Below are positions 30,457 through 36,258 of a stretch of 36,258 bases of DNA, piece after piece. A program made the position numbers and the translations under genes. This DNA comes from Oscillospiraceae bacterium (GTDB lineage Bacteria; Bacillota; Clostridia; Oscillospirales; Ruminococcaceae), in contig JAEEXH010000022.1 of assembly GCA_016291435.1 (NCBI GenBank), positions 1 through 36,258 on the forward strand, given 5' to 3'. The notes beneath the pieces were generated by a model. It had not been told where the DNA came from. It did not search any database and worked only from the letters and a program-made list of their open reading frames with translations. How positions within the stretch are numbered: the stretch's first letter is position 1; every line of letters starts with the position of its first letter.

Positions 30457-30595
30457 AGGGGCAGAATACCGAAATTTACATGGATTTTACAGTCTTTTTG
30501 GTATCAATGGATGAAAATGAAAGAAAAAGGTTCCCTGATTAAAGCGATTGATATATAATAGTATAAGAAGATTCAGAGGAAGGCGGGGCGATCGG

Positions 30596-31315
30596 ATGGC
30601 AGAGCAGGCAAGGCGCGGGTTTCTCCCGACAGATGCGCGGGATTTCTGCGAAGCAGCGTGCGTGACGCTGCGGAAGGCGGCAGAGGAGGTTTTCTTCCTG
30701 CTGAACCGCGGCTATCCCGTTCAGGCATCGACGCGGTTTGTCGGCGACCGTTATCAGCTCTCGGAGCGGCAGCGTCTTGCGCTGGCGCGGACGGTCTCCC
30801 CGGCGGAGAGCGTGCGGGCGAGGCGAAGCCGGAAAATTACCGATCTGCGCGGAAAAGTCATCGACATCGACGGCTTCAATGTCATCATCGGGCTGGAAAT
30901 TGCGTTCTCGCGGTCGATGCTCTTCCGCTGTATGGACGGAACGGTCCGTGATCTTGCGGGACTGCACGGCACCTATCGCCTGATCCCGCAGACAGATCTT
31001 GCGGTCGGCGCACTGCTGCGCACCCTTGCTAAACGCGGTGCAGCCGGTGCGGTCATCCATCTGGACAAGCCGGTTTCCAATTCCGGGCGGCTGCGGGCGC
31101 GGATCCTTGCAATCGCGGAGGAGCAGGGCTTCATCCCGGAGGTCTGCATCGAGGATGCGGTTGATACCGTGCTGAAATCAAAACCGCTCACGGCGTCCGG
31201 CGATGCAATTATTCTCGATGAATGTGCTGCGTGGTATAATCTCGCGGCGGATGTGATCGCACAGGAGATCGGAGACTATCCTTATATAGATATTACATCG
31301 CAGATAGAACTGTAA
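30596..31315 (+). CDS. DUF434-family protein
   Basis: A 239-residue soluble protein. The N-terminal helical domain (about 12-75: DARDFCEAACVTLRKAAEEV ... RFVGDRYQLSERQRLALART) matches DUF434. The C-terminal part (about 80-225: GKVIDIDGFNVIIGLE ... GAVIHLDKPVSNSGRL) matches its usual partner DUF5616, whose conserved Asp residues recall PIN/NYN-type nucleases. No experimental function is known to me. The ATG at 30596 is chosen for the AGGAAGG upstream. It is 26 bases from the histidine kinase gene and may be co-transcribed. TATAAT at 30554-30559 is a possible -10 without a good -35. Confidence 0.75.
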   Translation: MAEQARRGFLPTDARDFCEAACVTLRKAAEEVFFLLNRGYPVQASTRFVGDRYQLSERQRLALARTVSPAESVRARRSRKITDLRGKVIDIDGFNVIIGLEIAFSRSMLFRCMDGTVRDLAGLHGTYRLIPQTDLAVGALLRTLAKRGAAGAVIHLDKPVSNSGRLRARILAIAEEQGFIPEVCIEDAVDTVLKSKPLTASGDAIILDECAAWYNLAADVIAQEIGDYPYIDITSQIEL

Positions 31316-31341
31316 AAATCATTTCCGGGGGAGGAAAGACT

Positions 31342-32565
31342 ATGCATCGGAGACTGCGCCTGCGCTTTTTTCTGATCAGCTGGGGTTTGCTGATTCTGCT
31401 GCTTGCGGCAATCTGCACAGGCATCGGCATCTATTGGTATCAGTCAGCCGTCAGCGGCACGGAGCATGCACTCCGCACGGCCGTCGAGACCGAGACCCTC
31501 AGCGATGACAGCCGCGGCATGGCGGCACTTCAGCTCGGCGCACACGGAGATCTTGCCGCAGTGGAGCAGAATCACCTGAGTCTCAGCGAGGATACACTGG
31601 AATCGCTCGCAAGGCAGATTGAGATTACCGGCGAGCAGAGCGGCGGCACCGCAGAGGTCAACGGCGTGCAGTATCGCTATCTCGGCGTGCGGAAGCGCGG
31701 CGGCGCGTGGGTCGCTGTCTCGGAATGCACGCAGGAAACAAGCGTGCAGGAAACCATCCGGAAGCGGCTGCCGGTGCTCGGCGCGCTGGGGGCATTGCTC
31801 CTGCTGCCTGTCTGCCTGCTGCTGTCACACTGGGCGAGCAAGCCGATCGAGCAGGCATGGGAAAAACAGAATGACTTTGTATCGGATGCGACGCATGAGC
31901 TGAAAACGCCGCTTGCGGTCATAGCCGCAGACACGGATGCCGTGCTTGCCAATCCCGAGGCGACGATCGAGAGCCAGGGGGAATGGCTGGAGAGCATCCA
32001 GAGCCAGACAACACGCATGGCGGGGCTTGTCGGTGACCTGCTGTTTCTTGCAAAGATCGACGCAGGGGAGATTCATCTGGAGGCGGAAGATCTTGCGATC
32101 AGCGATCTGATGGAAGGGGTCTGCATGGAACGGGAGGCGGAGCTCTTTGAGCGCGGACGCACGCTCGATTATGAGATGACGCCCGGACTGCACTATCGCG
32201 GCGACCGGAAACGCATCGAACAGATGGTCGCGGCATTGCTCAACAATGCGGCGCAGTATACCCCGGAGGGCGGCTCGATCCGCGTAGTTGTCAACCGTGA
32301 CCGCAAGCAGCATCTCCGCATCGTGATTTCCAATACAGGCACGCCGATCTCGCAGGAGGATCTCACAAAGATCTTTGACCGCTTCTACCGCGCCGATCCT
32401 TCCCGCGCACGGGATACCGGCGGCTATGGGCTCGGGCTCTGTGTTGCGAGAAGCATTGCAGAGCTGCACGGGGGCACGATTGAGGCGACAAGCGGCAATG
32501 GCGTGAATGTGTTTACGGTTCTGCTGGGCAATCTGTCGGAGACGGGCAGCACGGCAGCAGAATAA
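31342..32565 (+). CDS. Sensor histidine kinase without an adjacent response regulator
   Basis: A 407-residue membrane kinase. Helices lie at about 8-33 and 145-163 around an extracytoplasmic sensor of about 110 residues. The HisKA dimer domain has phospho-acceptor H185 (SDATHELKTPLAVI). The ATPase domain has the N box LLNNAAQYTPEGG, the G1-like ISNTGTPI (Asn where Asp is usual), the F box FDRFYRADPSRARDTGG and the G2 box GYGLGL. The 26-base spacing suggests co-transcription with the DUF434 gene. Two-component pairs are normally adjacent, but no response regulator lies on either side; the rRNA operon follows. The signal is unknown. GGGGGAGG precedes the ATG. Confidence 0.9.
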   Translation: MHRRLRLRFFLISWGLLILLLAAICTGIGIYWYQSAVSGTEHALRTAVETETLSDDSRGMAALQLGAHGDLAAVEQNHLSLSEDTLESLARQIEITGEQSGGTAEVNGVQYRYLGVRKRGGAWVAVSECTQETSVQETIRKRLPVLGALGALLLLPVCLLLSHWASKPIEQAWEKQNDFVSDATHELKTPLAVIAADTDAVLANPEATIESQGEWLESIQSQTTRMAGLVGDLLFLAKIDAGEIHLEAEDLAISDLMEGVCMEREAELFERGRTLDYEMTPGLHYRGDRKRIEQMVAALLNNAAQYTPEGGSIRVVVNRDRKQHLRIVISNTGTPISQEDLTKIFDRFYRADPSRARDTGGYGLGLCVARSIAELHGGTIEATSGNGVNVFTVLLGNLSETGSTAAE

Positions 32566-32648
32566 GAGTGAATACAGGCAAAAGAAGTCGAAAGAGCGGG
32601 ATAAAAACTGGAAGAATCGCCGAATCAAAAAAATCTCGAAAAAAGCGC

Positions 32649-32677
32649 TTGACATTTCGGTCCCGTTGTGCTATAAT
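32649..32677 (+). promoter_or_regulatory. rRNA operon promoter
   Basis: TTGACA (32649-32654), 17-base spacer, TATAAT (32672-32677): full consensus, about 290 bases before 16S. Confidence 0.93.
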
Positions 32678-32739
32678 AAACAAGTCGCCGCGAGAGAGAC
32701 ACCTCAAACGAGGGGTTAAACGAGCGGTGAAAAAGCGAC

Positions 32740-32814
32740 GAGTTTGCTTGCAAACTCGAGAGATGTGAGAGCGAAGCGAACACATCGGAGGCATCTTGAA
32801 AATTGAACAATGCA
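32740..32814 (+). other. 16S leader: GAGTTTGC hairpin and processing-stem arm
   Basis: GAGTTTGC-TT-GCAAACTC (32740-32757) recurs before 23S at 34845-34863. AAAATTGAACAATGCA (32799-32814) is the exact complement of TGCATTGTTCAATTTT (34550-34565) after 16S; together they form the RNase III stem that loops out pre-16S. The gap 32566-32967 has no protein gene. Confidence 0.85.
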
Positions 32815-32967
32815 ACCAAGAGAGAAACCCTTGAAGATTCCGAATTGCAGTAAAAAGGCAATTCAAGTCAAGGCGAGACTTAAAAACGCGAAACAAAAGT
32901 AATTGCGAGTGACTCGTAATGACTAGGATTTAACGGATAAGCGAAAGCGAATCTGTTATATACAAAC

Positions 32968-34491
<1,524 letters not shown>

Positions 34492-34616
34492 CCGAGAAGT
34501 GAAGAGCTTCTCAAAACTCCGGTTCAGGCTTTAAGAGTTTTGAAAAGCGTGCATTGTTCAATTTTGAAGGTGCTGTCGAGTAAGCACCTTGAGAAGAAAA
34601 GGATACAACCTCAGAC

Positions 34617-34689
34617 GGGGGTGTAGCTCAGCTGGGAGAGCACCTGCTTTGCAAGCAGGGGGTCAGGGGTTCGATTCCCCTCATCTCCA
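34617..34689 (+). tRNA. tRNA-Ala (anticodon TGC)
   Basis: 73 bases in the 16S-23S spacer. The acceptor GGGGGTG pairs with CATCTCC including the G3-U70 pair that identifies alanine tRNA; the anticodon loop is TTTGCAA. Confidence 0.97.
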
Positions 34690-34696
34690 TGGAAAT

Positions 34697-34770
34697 GGGC
34701 CAATAGCTCAGCCGGTTAGAGCACACGCCTGATAAGCGTGAGGTCGGTGGTTCGAGTCCACTTTGGCCCA
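34697..34770 (+). tRNA. tRNA-Ile (anticodon GAT)
   Basis: 74 bases. The acceptor GGGCCAA pairs with TTGGCCC plus A, and the anticodon loop is CTGATAA. The Ala-Ile pair in the spacer is common. Confidence 0.97.
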
Positions 34771-34844
34771 CTTCTTTCTCAATCAGGATAGATTTGAGAA
34801 GAAAAGAGATTTTCTTCTGAAATCTGTTCTGAAAAGAGCAGAGA

Positions 34845-34863
34845 GAGTTTGCGAAGCAAACTC
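34845..34863 (+). other. 23S leader hairpin, copy of the 16S leader element
   Basis: GAGTTTGC-GAA-GCAAACTC. The following ACCTTGAAAACTGAATAGCA parallels the 16S leader text CATCTTGAAAATTGAACAATG. It probably serves antitermination or the 23S processing stem, whose partner lies past the window edge. Confidence 0.7.
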
Positions 34864-35078
34864 AAGAGAAACCCGCAGGGTTTCTAAGTACCTTGAAAAC
34901 TGAATAGCAAGTGTAATGCGAAAATGAGGAAACTACGTGATGCACGAAAGTGCAGAACACGACATCAAACTGATGGAAACATCAAATTTGAGTCGGGTAA
35001 CAAAAGTAGCCAAAAAAATTAAAGAGTAACATCTTTAAAACCTCATAATTCGAGCAGGAGAAGAACCTGAACACGAAA

Positions 35079-36258
<1,180 letters not shown>

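Noticed and set aside
28548-30542. Plus-strand open frame of 664 codons over the phosphoglucomutase gene
   Set aside because: Antisense shadow of a gene with all catalytic motifs; high-G+C codon bias creates long opposite frames.

Overview
The window looks like chromosome from a Gram-positive anaerobe of the Clostridia, most likely a Ruminococcus-like member of the Oscillospiraceae. This rests on the 16S text, a SpoIIQ-like sporulation peptidase, strong AGGAGG ribosome-binding sites, consensus TTGACA-17-TATAAT promoters and a G+C-rich core genome. The species cannot be named from the sequence alone.

Layout. 1-640: a left-edge XRE regulator and a tiny membrane protein on the minus strand, with an array of TGCACA sites beside their promoter. 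660-3633: a low-molecular-weight tyrosine phosphatase, an acyltransferase-3 membrane protein and a SpoIIQ-like M23 peptidase. 3726-5038: the rpsF-ssb-rpsR operon. 5101-7037: a small lipoprotein, a TerB-like protein, tRNA-Arg, then a ferredoxin:thioredoxin-reductase-like protein paired with thioredoxin. 7083-9730: rpmG-secE-nusG-rplK-rplA. 9835-9907: tRNA-Lys.

10342-16623 is the accessory island: a strong promoter followed by three nearly touching genes. They encode an MmeI-family restriction-modification fusion (nuclease plus adenine methylase plus target-recognition domain), an HNH-like zinc-finger protein, and a membrane-anchored KAP-family P-loop NTPase. Composition turns visibly A+T-rich in the target-recognition part of the first gene and throughout the next two, unlike the flanking housekeeping genes. 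This is the best candidate for an undescribed (probably anti-phage) system. An IS21-family element with intact istA/istB and multi-repeat ends lies directly downstream (16836-19652). It is followed by a promoter-to-terminator stretch without a credible protein gene (19791-20180) that may encode a structured RNA.

20231-23083 is a two-gene exopolysaccharide unit (sugar-phosphate transferase plus O-antigen-ligase/polymerase-like protein). 23099-24120 holds three small conserved-looking proteins of unknown function. 24164-32565 holds a phosphodiesterase, a secreted GH25 lysozyme, a zinc-ribbon membrane protein, an AraC regulator, phosphoglucomutase, a DUF434 protein and a histidine kinase with no adjacent response regulator. 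32649 to the right edge is an rRNA operon: promoter, 16S, tRNA-Ala, tRNA-Ile and the first part of 23S.

Functionally, most of the window is translation, secretion and envelope housekeeping. The accessory DNA is concentrated between tRNA-Lys and the exopolysaccharide genes. All calls come from reading the sequence; no database search was run.
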